From Methanoplanus limicola DSM 2279 (lineage in GTDB: Archaea; Halobacteriota; Methanomicrobia; Methanomicrobiales; Methanomicrobiaceae): 64,000 nt of DNA. The stretch lies in contig NZ_CM001436.1 of NCBI RefSeq assembly GCF_000243255.1, positions 2,334,020 to 2,398,019 on the forward strand, given 5' to 3'. Both the position numbers and the translations under genes were made by a program. The stretch's first letter is position 1. Each line of letters starts with the position of its first letter. The notes below the pieces were generated by a model. It saw only the letters and a list, made by a program, of their open reading frames with translations, was not told where the DNA came from and ran no database searches. Below are positions 16,312 to 24,189 of this stretch, piece by piece.

Positions 16312-16356
16312 AATAATAGTGCAATAACCACATAAATAATAGTGCAATAACCACAT
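16312..16356. repeat. 23-bp direct repeat, two units
   Basis: AATAATAGTGCAATAACCAC with its following AT occurs twice with 23-bp period, in the convergent gap between paralogue 3 and hsdR. Confidence 0.7.
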
Positions 16357-16501
16357 AACAGTCACTGACAGCAGATTTCCGGCCGGGATATTTCTTTATG
16401 CCGGCATTTTATAAATCTGTGGAAAGTGGCCGTTATATCCCGGAATCTCCGGCATTCCTGTATATCTCCGGATGGTATCTTTAGAATGTGAAATTATAAT
16501 T

Positions 16502-19500
16502 TCAGATTGTATCTTCATTAAAATTGTCAGTCCACATCTCACACTGGGCAATAACTGTGCTTAATGCATCTTCCATACCCTCAGGAGGATATTTATGCTG
16601 CTTTAGCAGCCGCTTGACAAGCCGCCTCATGCCGGCTCTCGCCGTCTCTTTCTTCTGCCAGTCGATTGTCCTGTTTTTTTGCAGAAGTTCTGTCAGTTCT
16701 TTGGTGATGGCGACAAGTTCTTCATTTTCGTAGAAATCTTTTACTGCTTCGGGTTTTGTAAGAGCGTCATAAAAGGCCATCTCTTCAGGTGTAAGGCCAA
16801 GCTTTTCACCTTCTTTTTGAGCTTCTGCCATTTCCTCTGCCATTTTAAGCAGTTCTTCGATGACCTGTTCATTTGTCAGAAGGCCGTTTATGTACCTGTT
16901 CATTGCTTCTGACAAAAGCTCAGAAAATCTGGCAGATTTTACTACATTAGTCCCTGAATAAACCCTGATCTGTTCTGACAGCAGTTTTTTAAGCAGTTCG
17001 ACTGCAAGGTTCTTCTCTTTCATCCGGGAGATTTCCAGGAGGAATGCTGAATCAAAGAGTGAATATTTATCCCCGACATCAGAGAAGAGATTAATTACTC
17101 CATCGCTCTGGATGCTCTGCTTTAACAGTTCGTTTATGCGGCTGTTTATATCTTTTAATGAGATTTTCCCTTTTCCTTCAATCCGTGTCAGAAGGGTTCT
17201 GACGGCTTCAAAGTAGGCGGCTTCAAATCTCTGGCTCTTTGAAAGAAGACTCCGGCAGAGAGATAATGCATGGTGAAGAAGAAGGGATTCTTTGATATAT
17301 CTCTTCTTAATCTCGTCTTTTGAAGGTTGTGAGAGGAAATTGACTCCGCCTTTGATGAGTTTTGCCCTCTTTAAGTCTGTGCCGGTTTCAAATCCGGAAT
17401 AGTCATAGCCGTGGAATAAATCCCGGCAGACTTCCAGTTTTTCAAGGAATTTTGGAAAGGCAGTTTTTGCTATGTCGGGATTGCCGTAGTTTTTCCGGTC
17501 ACGTCCGGTATAATCCTTCATCGCTTTTCTGAGTGCACCGGCGATTCCGACATAATCGACAATGAGTCCGCCCTGTTTGTCCATATAAACGCGGTTTACA
17601 CGGGCTATTGCCTGCATCAGGTTATGACCGGTCATTGGTTTATAGACATACATGGTGCAGAGTGACGGGACATCAAAACCTGTAAGCCACATATCAACAA
17701 CGATTGCGATCTTTAAGGGGTCGTTATTGTCCTTAAATTTCGTCCTCATGATCTCCTTATGCTTTTTATTACCGATGACTTCACGCCAGTCTTCAGGGTC
17801 GTTGTTGTCAGAGGTCATGACAACACCGATTTTTTCCGTCCATTCCGGGCGCATTTTCAGGATCTCACGGTATATTTTCATGGCGATTGGTCTTGAGTAG
17901 GCAACTATCATCGCTTTTCCGGTCTGCTCAAACTGCCTGTATGTCCCGTAATGTCTGACGATATCTTCGCAGAGCGTTGTGATTGTTTCAGGTGCTCCGA
18001 GTATGCTTTCAAGCTGTCCGAGTTGATGTTTGCTTTTTTCGACAACGTACTCTTCTGCCTCTTCTGAGACGCGGTCGTACTCTTCGTCTATCTCCTGAAG
18101 GATTTTTCCGTCCAGTCTTAGAGCAACTACCCGGCTTTCATAAAATATGGGAACGGTTGCGTTGTCTTCGACAGACTGTGTCATGTCGTAGATGTCGATG
18201 CAGTTGCCGAATATCTCCTCTGTATTTCTGTCAGCAAGGGAGACGGGCGTTCCGGTAAATCCTATGTATGTCGCATTTGGAAGGCTGTTTCTGACTTTTC
18301 TGGCTGATCCTGTCCGGATTTTTCCGGTCTTTGCATCAAATTTTTCCTCAAGGCCGTACTGGCTCCGGTGGGCTTCGTCTGCGATTACGACAATGTTTCT
18401 CCGTTTGGAGAGGGGGGCGTCATACTCTTCAAACTTCTGCATTGTTGTAAATATTATGCCGTTTACCTCCCTGTTCAGTATGAGTTTTTTTAGATCGGCC
18501 CGGCTTTCAGCCTGAACGGGGGTCTGTCTCAGAAAGTCTCTGCATGCTGCAAACTGGCTGAACAGCTGTCCGTCAAGGTCGTTTCTGTCGGTTATTACGA
18601 TTATTGTCGGGCTGTCAAGTACTTCCCGGAGCTGTTTTGCATAAAAGACCATTGAAAGAGATTTTCCGCTTCCCTGTGTGTGCCAGAATACTCCTCCTTT
18701 TCCATCGGTTAAGGTTGCCTCTTTTGTCGATAGAAGGGCCTTTTTTACTGCAAAATACTGGTGATATGCTGAAAGTATCTTTTTGTCATCCGGGATTTCC
18801 TTTGAGAAGCAGATGAAGTTTTTAAGGAGGTCAAGGAATCTGTTTTTATCAAATATTCCTTCAAAGAGGACGTCAAACGCGGCGTACTGGGTATTTTCAT
18901 AGCTGCCGTCAACGGTCTTCCATTCCATGTACCGGTCTTCATCAGCTGTGATTGTCCCGGCCTTTGATGTCGCCTGGTCGCTCATTACACAGAATGCATT
19001 ATAGACAAAAAGACTGGGGATGTCATAGAGATAGTTTCTAAGCTGTCTATATGCTTCCGATACGTCTGTTTCTTCTCTGGATGGCGATTTTAGTTCAATT
19101 ACCACAAGCGGAAGTCCGTTTACAAAGATGACAATGTCGGGCCGTTTTTCTGCTTCGTCGATGACTGTCCACTGGTTTATGACATGAAAGGTGTTATTTC
19201 CGGCACAATCGGCATTTCCATCATATCCAAAATTCCCATCGCCAAAGTCTATGAGATAGACGAGGGTTGAGCGTTCTTCTTTTCCGTCGTAGTATTTCAC
19301 CGGAATTCCGTTCTGGAGATATTCTGTAAAGATGAAATTCTTCTGTATCAGGGTTCCGGTCCCGATATTTCTGAGCTTGTAAACCGCTTCTTCAATGGCG
19401 GCTTCCGGAAGTTTTGGGTTTATTCTTCTGAGGGAGGATAGGAGCACTTCTTCATACAGCGGGCTGTGATAGTCCCGGACTATGTAAGGGCCGTATTCGT

Positions 19501-19570
19501 ATGTATAGCCGAGGTTGTCCGAAAAGATTTCAATTATTGCTTTCTCAAAATTTGCTTCCGTGAAGGTCAT
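16502..19570 (-). CDS. hsdR: Type I restriction enzyme, R (endonuclease/translocase) subunit
   Basis: 1022 residues, normal for HsdR. The N-terminal nuclease has the PD-(D/E)XK core: D145 in KRPDIVIFVNG, then E159 and K161 in VVIELKSP, followed by AYRQLRNY. The SF2 motor has GSGKS (about 300-304), DEAH (398-401), YIGFTGTP and QAIARVNRVY. The C-terminal helical part binds the methylase core. It translocates DNA and cuts away from unmethylated sites when bound to HsdM2S. Its ATG overlaps the stop of the 19567 gene by four bases, so the two are translationally coupled. hsdS and hsdM lie upstream on the same strand. Apparently intact. Confidence 0.95.
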   Translation of the reverse strand: MTFTEANFEKAIIEIFSDNLGYTYEYGPYIVRDYHSPLYEEVLLSSLRRINPKLPEAAIEEAVYKLRNIGTGTLIQKNFIFTEYLQNGIPVKYYDGKEERSTLVYLIDFGDGNFGYDGNADCAGNNTFHVINQWTVIDEAEKRPDIVIFVNGLPLVVIELKSPSREETDVSEAYRQLRNYLYDIPSLFVYNAFCVMSDQATSKAGTITADEDRYMEWKTVDGSYENTQYAAFDVLFEGIFDKNRFLDLLKNFICFSKEIPDDKKILSAYHQYFAVKKALLSTKEATLTDGKGGVFWHTQGSGKSLSMVFYAKQLREVLDSPTIIVITDRNDLDGQLFSQFAACRDFLRQTPVQAESRADLKKLILNREVNGIIFTTMQKFEEYDAPLSKRRNIVVIADEAHRSQYGLEEKFDAKTGKIRTGSARKVRNSLPNATYIGFTGTPVSLADRNTEEIFGNCIDIYDMTQSVEDNATVPIFYESRVVALRLDGKILQEIDEEYDRVSEEAEEYVVEKSKHQLGQLESILGAPETITTLCEDIVRHYGTYRQFEQTGKAMIVAYSRPIAMKIYREILKMRPEWTEKIGVVMTSDNNDPEDWREVIGNKKHKEIMRTKFKDNNDPLKIAIVVDMWLTGFDVPSLCTMYVYKPMTGHNLMQAIARVNRVYMDKQGGLIVDYVGIAGALRKAMKDYTGRDRKNYGNPDIAKTAFPKFLEKLEVCRDLFHGYDYSGFETGTDLKRAKLIKGGVNFLSQPSKDEIKKRYIKESLLLHHALSLCRSLLSKSQRFEAAYFEAVRTLLTRIEGKGKISLKDINSRINELLKQSIQSDGVINLFSDVGDKYSLFDSAFLLEISRMKEKNLAVELLKKLLSEQIRVYSGTNVVKSARFSELLSEAMNRYINGLLTNEQVIEELLKMAEEMAEAQKEGEKLGLTPEEMAFYDALTKPEAVKDFYENEELVAITKELTELLQKNRTIDWQKKETARAGMRRLVKRLLKQHKYPPEGMEDALSTVIAQCEMWTDNFNEDTI

Positions 19571-20160
19571 TGGGATTTCTCCTTTTGGGAGAGGAATGTT
19601 TTATATTTCTGATTAGGGGATGTTGGTTTATCAGGGTTTGTTTTAATCAGCTTTTTTTCGTTTAACAGTCCAGAGATATATTTATAATAGAAAGTGGAGC
19701 GGCTTTTTTTCTCTAAAATAATACACAGTTCATCAATTGTAAATTCCGCCTGTGAACAGATTTCACGAATTAAATCTTTCATTATCTCCGGCCGGGTTCG
19801 TTTTCCCAATTTTAAAAGTGCCATTTTGGTTTCTTCAGATAATGATGATAATAACAAGTCTCGTTCAGTTAAAGCTTCACTTCTAAGAGCATCAGGCTTC
19901 ACTTCTAAAGAGTCAGCTTCATGTTTAGTGATGGAAACTTCATGTTTAAGAGTCCCAGACTTCCCCTTTAAGGGGTCAGCTTCATGTTTAGTGATAGAAG
20001 CTTCATGTTTAAGAGTCCCGGGCTTCACTTCTAAGGAGTCAGCTTCAAAGGTTACTTTTTCTATGAGTTTGTCAGTCCCCATGTATTCACAGAGTTTTGC
20101 TTCGCTTATATTTTTTAGATGATTACTCTGTAAATCCGCTGACATTTCTAAAATTCCCAC
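19567..20160 (-). CDS. Small protein with 21-residue tandem repeats and C-terminal winged helix
   Basis: 197 residues, not a known Hsd subunit. Residues about 40-102 hold three tandem 21-residue repeats (EADSLEVKPGTLKHEASITK type), encoded by 63-bp DNA repeats. After a linker, residues about 125-195 look like a winged helix (FTIDELCIILEKKSRSTFYY, ISGLLNEKKLIKT), similar to the C-terminal DNA-binding domains that follow AlbA_2 (Schlafen-like) regulators. Coupled by ATGA overlap to hsdR, so probably co-expressed. Could be the remnant of an AlbA_2 regulator that now serves as an R-M controller; function unknown. Confidence 0.7.
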   Translation of the reverse strand: MGILEMSADLQSNHLKNISEAKLCEYMGTDKLIEKVTFEADSLEVKPGTLKHEASITKHEADPLKGKSGTLKHEVSITKHEADSLEVKPDALRSEALTERDLLLSSLSEETKMALLKLGKRTRPEIMKDLIREICSQAEFTIDELCIILEKKSRSTFYYKYISGLLNEKKLIKTNPDKPTSPNQKYKTFLSQKEKSQ

Positions 20161-20350
20161 GCTTTATTATATTATAGAATGTTTTTGATTAATATATATG
20201 GTGTGTGTTTTTGATTAATATAAATGGTGTGTGTTTTTGTTTTTGGTATTTCTGAGAAGTTTCATTATTTGAAAAAAGCATACCAGATTGTCGCAAAAAA
20301 ATTTATTCACAATAAGAAATTTAATTTTTTCAAAGGGTCTGATTAAAAAT

Positions 20351-20752
20351 ATGAATGTTTTGCTGTCCATTAAACCAAAATATACATCAAAAATAGTTGA
20401 AGGGACGAAGAAGTATGAATTCCGCAAATCAATTTTTAAAAATAAGTCCGTAGATTCGGTTTATATTTATTCAAGCCATCCTGTAAAAAAGATAATTGGC
20501 AAATTCACAATTTGCGACATCTTAGAAGATCATCCGGATAATCTGTGGGATACTGTTAAAGAACAGTCAGGACTTATCGAATCAGATTTTTTCAATTATT
20601 TCAAAGGAAAAACAAAAGGATTTGCAATAGAGATTGATGAGTTCACACACTTCAAAAATCCGGTTGATCCAAGACTTCACTATGAGAATTTCACTCCTCC
20701 CCAGTCATTTTGCTATATCAATAATGAGATTGAGGAGTTTTGTGAGTATTAA
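20351..20752 (+). CDS. ASCH-domain protein
   Basis: 133 residues from the ATG at 20351 (MNVLLSIKPKYTSKIVEGTK). The motif set SIKPKY...I..GTKKYEFRKS, YIYSSHPVKKIIGKF and FAIEIDE is that of ASCH (PUA-like) RNA-binding proteins. The frame extends 21 codons further up, but the family starts at the LLSIKP strand. It is transcribed against the hsd genes, between hsdS and the 19567 gene. Sparse in TCCGGA words and A+T-rich like parts of hsdS, which hints at separate acquisition. ASCH proteins often sit near restriction or toxin loci; the specific role is unknown. Confidence 0.8.
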   Translation: MNVLLSIKPKYTSKIVEGTKKYEFRKSIFKNKSVDSVYIYSSHPVKKIIGKFTICDILEDHPDNLWDTVKEQSGLIESDFFNYFKGKTKGFAIEIDEFTHFKNPVDPRLHYENFTPPQSFCYINNEIEEFCEY

Positions 20753-20779
20753 CCGGATTCAGTAATTACAAAAAAATTT

Positions 20780-22012
20780 TTATACCTCAATCTCCCCGTT
20801 CATTAGTTTTGGTAAAATATTTTTTTGAATATCCTTTAAATGACAATTCATTTGTATATCTTCTTTAATCTGAAGCAAAATTGAATGAACAACCATATTG
20901 AACTGAATTATTACTTTTTTGGAAGGAATAACAACAGGATATATTTTCATATGGCTCCATTTTGCACGCGGCATTCTGGTACCTTCTGATGCTGAATTGG
21001 CATATGCAACAAATTTATCGGAAGATACGTAGCAAAGGACTAACGAGAGGTATTCTGTATCTATCGGCGAAATTACAAGAATGTCAGTTGAACAAATGCC
21101 GTTAATTGGAGATAATCCAACTTTATGGAAATATGGTCGCAATGTGCCAAATAAGATATCATTTTCAATAAATGCTGTTTTTGTACTCTTTATCTCTCCA
21201 GAGCAACCCCATTTATCTAAGACCATATGATGTTGTGGCATATGTTCCAACCCCACATATGGATAATTATCACTGAGTGAAATTGGTTCAACAAGATTTC
21301 TTTTTCTATAGCAAATATCCCCCAAAGTTCCAACTTCCCACCCCTCCGGCACAGGCCCCATCTCAGACTCAACCATCTTCCCGCCGGATGATTTATACGG
21401 CCTGCCTTTTTCGTCCGGAAACTCAAACTCCACAAACCACCGGTGAAAGAGGGCACGGGCAGTCTCTTCAAGCACTTTGTTCATGCGGGTGTTTAGTTCG
21501 ATCTTGTCATCGAGGGAGGAGAGGATTGCTGCGATTTTTTTTTGGGTGGGGAGTGGGGGGAGATATATTTCCAATTCTTCTAACATATTTTTAGTTAGTG
21601 CATTCCGAGTTGCACCGCTACTTGCAAGTTGTAATAACTGCGGCTTTATGAATTGCAAATAATAAAATACATAATGAAAATTAGCTAACTCATTTGTCCT
21701 AACTATTGATACATGCTGATTAACTCTTGCAGGAAGGACATCCTTAGGAACTATACAAACTCTTGCAACAGAATCACCTGTAATATTAAGTAAAATATCA
21801 TTTTCTTTAACTATGACATTTTTTAATCTATCTGCTTGCACATCATCAATAAATGCAAGATTATCAATTGAAAATTCATAATCCAATACATTTTGACTTC
21901 TTATTAATGATATTCCTGAATTTATATAAGATGAGTTTCCTCCTTTTGGAGTTGCACCACTTCCAATCTTAGATGTCAGATTATTTAATCTAACAATTTT
22001 TTTTTGTCCCAT
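20780..22012 (-). CDS. hsdS: Type I restriction-modification specificity subunit
   Basis: 410 residues with two target-recognition domains. TRD1 spans about 1-150 (SKIGSGATPKGGN, GISLIRSQNV) and ends in the conserved helix PPLPTQKKIAAILSSLDDKI with RALFHRWFVEF. TRD2 spans about 225-375 (VPEGWEVGTLGDICYRKRN) and ends VVIPSKKVIIQFN with the second helix DIQKNILPKLMNGE. The two TRDs dictate a bipartite recognition sequence, which cannot be read from sequence. TRD1 DNA is more A+T-rich than the middle, as expected for domain shuffling. It lies downstream of the DUF1016 relics and shares their strand. Confidence 0.92.
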   Translation of the reverse strand: MGQKKIVRLNNLTSKIGSGATPKGGNSSYINSGISLIRSQNVLDYEFSIDNLAFIDDVQADRLKNVIVKENDILLNITGDSVARVCIVPKDVLPARVNQHVSIVRTNELANFHYVFYYLQFIKPQLLQLASSGATRNALTKNMLEELEIYLPPLPTQKKIAAILSSLDDKIELNTRMNKVLEETARALFHRWFVEFEFPDEKGRPYKSSGGKMVESEMGPVPEGWEVGTLGDICYRKRNLVEPISLSDNYPYVGLEHMPQHHMVLDKWGCSGEIKSTKTAFIENDILFGTLRPYFHKVGLSPINGICSTDILVISPIDTEYLSLVLCYVSSDKFVAYANSASEGTRMPRAKWSHMKIYPVVIPSKKVIIQFNMVVHSILLQIKEDIQMNCHLKDIQKNILPKLMNGEIEV

Positions 22013-22217
22013 TTTATTTCTCTCTTATTCACTATCCCAGCTGTCATATTTGCATTCAACACTCTGTTCTCGGAAACACCCTGACATCGTCCTCAATGAA
22101 ATTATCGAGTTCGAGGGCTGAAGTGAGAAACACCTCATATTTGAATACAAAAAGATCGTCGGCCATCCCTGCCGTTGCATAGCGTACAAGTTTATCATTA
22201 TTCTCAGGTGGTGTTCT

Positions 22218-22246
22218 GAATTTAGGAGACACTGTCTCCCAAATTC
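22218..22246. repeat. Palindromic element inside DUF1016 relic (copy 2)
   Basis: 29-bp inverted repeat GAATTTAGGAGACAC followed by TGTCTCCCAAATTC, one mismatch. Same element as 23791-23819. Confidence 0.7.
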
Positions 22247-22363
22247 CTTCTATATATTGGTTGTCATCATTATCTGCTGAAGAGTGTATTGTAAGATAAT
22301 GGCCCTTAACGGCCTTTGGGGGGTTTGACATTGGGACAATCATTTTTTCAGGCGAAGTTCTGA

Positions 22364-22388
22364 ATTGAGGGGACAGTGTACCCTCAAT
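22364..22388. repeat. Palindromic element inside DUF1016 relic (copy 3, with paired changes)
   Basis: ATTGAGGGGACA-G-TGTACCCTCAAT, an inverted repeat with one mismatch. Relative to the 23791 copy, both arms have changed in a matching way (TTTGGGA to TTGAGGG, and TCCCAAA to CCCTCAA). Confidence 0.65.
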
Positions 22389-22463
22389 ACCTCCTATGAA
22401 ATTATGTTGCTCATTAACAGGAGATGCAGGAGATGAAACTAATTGCGAGTCCATCTTTCTAAA

Positions 22464-22543
22464 CCTCAAACCCGACACTCTTAAGCTGCCGGCGGATCTC
22501 ATCTTCGGCCTCACAGCTCTTTGCAATACCAACAGCCAAAATC
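22464..22543 (-). pseudogene. hsdM 3'-end remnant 2
   Basis: Reads AKSCEAEDEIRRQLKSVGFE then V-stop, matching the last codons of the intact hsdM (DAEEEIRRQLKSVGFEV). DNA similarity to 24193-24250 is very high. It sits just in front of the second DUF1016 relic, reproducing the hsdM-DUF1016 gene order. Confidence 0.65.
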
Positions 22544-22559
22544 ATATCAAACATATTAC

Positions 22560-22943
22560 TCAATCCCCCTTAATCCCGCCGCATTTACCAGGCAGTGTTA
22601 CATTATGGTACCATGTAATTTGTGCAGCGGCCTGCTGCACGAAATTCTCTTCAGGCCATGCCCTGGCAAAAGAACGCATATACTTCAGATTCCGGGGAGA
22701 AAGTCCTTTCATATCCGGAAATTCCTTCTTAAGATCGGCAGAAAGGCGGTCGATCACCTTCGCACCCCAGCCTTCCTCTTCCTGCCGCCTTAGAATATCA
22801 CTCCCGATACTCCAGTACAGAAGAATGAGCTCACGGTTAACAGAAAGGGCGGCCTTTACCCGTGCCTCACGGATGCGTCTCTTCAGATCTGATAAAAATC
22901 CGGAATAATCATCCGGCAGATTCCTGCGATCACTCATAACCAA
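22560..22943 (-). pseudogene. DUF1016 N-terminal domain fragment (127 aa)
   Basis: The frame carries a DUF1016_N domain: SDLKRRIREARVKAALSVNR, LILLYWSIGSDILRRQ, WGAKVIDRLSADLKKEFPDM, LSPRNLKYMRSFARAWPE, and ITWYHNVTLPGK where the full family continues. It stops there, before the nuclease domain. It is not a copy of the neighbouring intact DUF1016 gene but a different family member with the canonical N-terminus. Its ATG lies within a second hsdM-tail remnant. Possibly expressed, but not a complete enzyme. Confidence 0.65.
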
Positions 22944-23020
22944 GACTCCGCAGGTTCTTCCTTATTTCTTCCTCTGCCTTCCTGCTCTTTGCAAAAAGAC
23001 CGGAAAACTCCCCGGTCAGA
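22930..23020 (-). pseudogene. hsdM 3'-end remnant 1
   Basis: Reads FSGLFAKSRKAEEEIRKNLR then SLGYE-stop, homologous but not identical to the HsdM tail SDLFRKSRDAEEEIRRQLKS. It lies between the intact DUF1016 gene and the DUF1016_N fragment, so hsdM-tail plus DUF1016 recurs three times in a row. Confidence 0.6.
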
Positions 23021-23037
23021 TGACAATATCTGAACAA

Positions 23038-24186
23038 TCATCTCTGCTCACCACCCTGACCCTTTAGCAGTTTCATTTCTTCCTCGATGAAATTCTCGAT
23101 TTCGATAGTTGAAGGAAGAACAACCTCATACTTCGATACAAAGAGATCGTTGGCCATACCTGCCGTTGCGTAACGTACAAGCTCGTCATTCTTCTCAGTG
23201 CAGAGAAGGATTCCAACCGGTGGGTTGTCGCCCTCACAGAGTTCATTTGCTTTAAACCAGTTAAGGTATGTATTGAGCTGACCGACTGCCTCATGGCTCA
23301 TCTTCTCTGTTTTAAGCTCAACCAGAATATGACACTTCAGTATCCGGTGATAAAAAAGAAGGTCAACAAAAAAATACTCATCTCCAATCAGGATACGTTT
23401 CTGGCGTGCCTCAAAACAAAAACCCCGTCCAAGTTCAAGCAGAAATGTCTCAAGTTTATCAAGAATAGCAGACTCAAATTCCGACTCATCCATCACCTCA
23501 GCCGGTTTAAGACCTAAAAATTCAAAGACGTAAGGGTCACGGATAGCCATTAAAGGTGATGAGATCTCTGCTCCTTCGTTTGCAATACGGCTTAAAGCCT
23601 CTTTGTTCTCTGATAGACCGGACCGCTCATAATAAAGTGAACCTATCTGCCGTTTTAACTCACGAACCGACCAGCAGCCTTTGATGCATTCAATCTCATA
23701 AAAAAGACGTTTTAACGGGTCATCAATCTCCATAATCTCTGAAATATGGGAATATGCCAAGGAGGTTATTAGTTTTTCAGGTGGTGTTCTGAATTTGGGA
23801 GACACTGTCTCCCAAATTCCTCCTATATAATGATTGTCATCAGCATCTGCCGGAGAGCATACTGACAGATACTGATCTTTAACAGCCTCAGGGAGAAGAG
23901 AACCAATATCCGGATAGCACCTGTAAAGTAAGATATAACGCTGAAGATCTCTTTGATTGCATCTTTTAAGACCTGCGGACTTTAACTCTTTAGAGAGATT
24001 TAAAAGCAGTTTATCCCCGTAACCGGCACGGTTTGAGCCATGAAGTTCAAATTCGGAAATATACGCACCAATGCACCAGTTCCGCAGAGTAAGATTCACA
24101 TTCACTGCCTTAACAGCAGATGAGACAAACCCGGAGTCCATCTCACGAATAGAACCTACAAGTACATCAAATGAAAAATCCCCCAT
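23038..24186 (-). CDS. DUF1016/YhcG-family PD-(D/E)XK nuclease
   Basis: 382 residues. The N-terminal DUF1016_N helical domain (about 1-120) contains LRNWCIGAYISEFELHG and GLKRCNQRDLQRYILLY. The linker carries GIWETVSPKFRTPPEK (about 137-152) encoded by a perfect palindrome. The C-terminal nuclease has DDPLKRLFYEIECIKGCWSV, RELKRQIGSLYYERSGLS, EFLGL, then the active site around FVDLLFYHRILKCHILVELK (D, then ExK) and LNTYLNWFK. The family commonly sits inside type I R-M loci. Here it starts three bases after hsdM ends, so it is in the same operon. It may process DNA or recombine specificity genes; the role is unproven. Confidence 0.88.
   Translation of the reverse strand: MGDFSFDVLVGSIREMDSGFVSSAVKAVNVNLTLRNWCIGAYISEFELHGSNRAGYGDKLLLNLSKELKSAGLKRCNQRDLQRYILLYRCYPDIGSLLPEAVKDQYLSVCSPADADDNHYIGGIWETVSPKFRTPPEKLITSLAYSHISEIMEIDDPLKRLFYEIECIKGCWSVRELKRQIGSLYYERSGLSENKEALSRIANEGAEISSPLMAIRDPYVFEFLGLKPAEVMDESEFESAILDKLETFLLELGRGFCFEARQKRILIGDEYFFVDLLFYHRILKCHILVELKTEKMSHEAVGQLNTYLNWFKANELCEGDNPPVGILLCTEKNDELVRYATAGMANDLFVSKYEVVLPSTIEIENFIEEEMKLLKGQGGEQR
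23791..23819. repeat. Perfect 29-bp palindrome within DUF1016 coding sequence
   Basis: 14-bp arms GAATTTGGGAGACA and TGTCTCCCAAATTC around a single C. It encodes the IWETVSPKF segment of the linker between the two domains. Related palindromes lie at 22218 and 22364. Confidence 0.8.
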
Positions 24187-24189
24187 CCC

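Larger units (their letters stand above)
22056..22532 (-). pseudogene. Scrambled DUF1016/YhcG nuclease fragment
   Basis: Open but chimeric. MDSQLVSSPASPV resembles the start of the intact DUF1016 gene (MDSGFVSSAVKAV). Then two copies of its central segment follow (GGIEGTLSPQFRTSPEK and EGIWETVSPKFRTPPE), and finally the C-terminal NDKLVRYATAGMADDLF. The nuclease core is missing. The first codons come from a shifted frame over a duplicated hsdM 3' end. Read as nested deletions within tandem DUF1016 copies. Confidence 0.65.

Noticed and set aside
23791-23819. Transcription terminator inside DUF1016
   Set aside because: The palindrome has no loop and no following T-run, lies in frame in a full-length gene and is repeated with paired changes.
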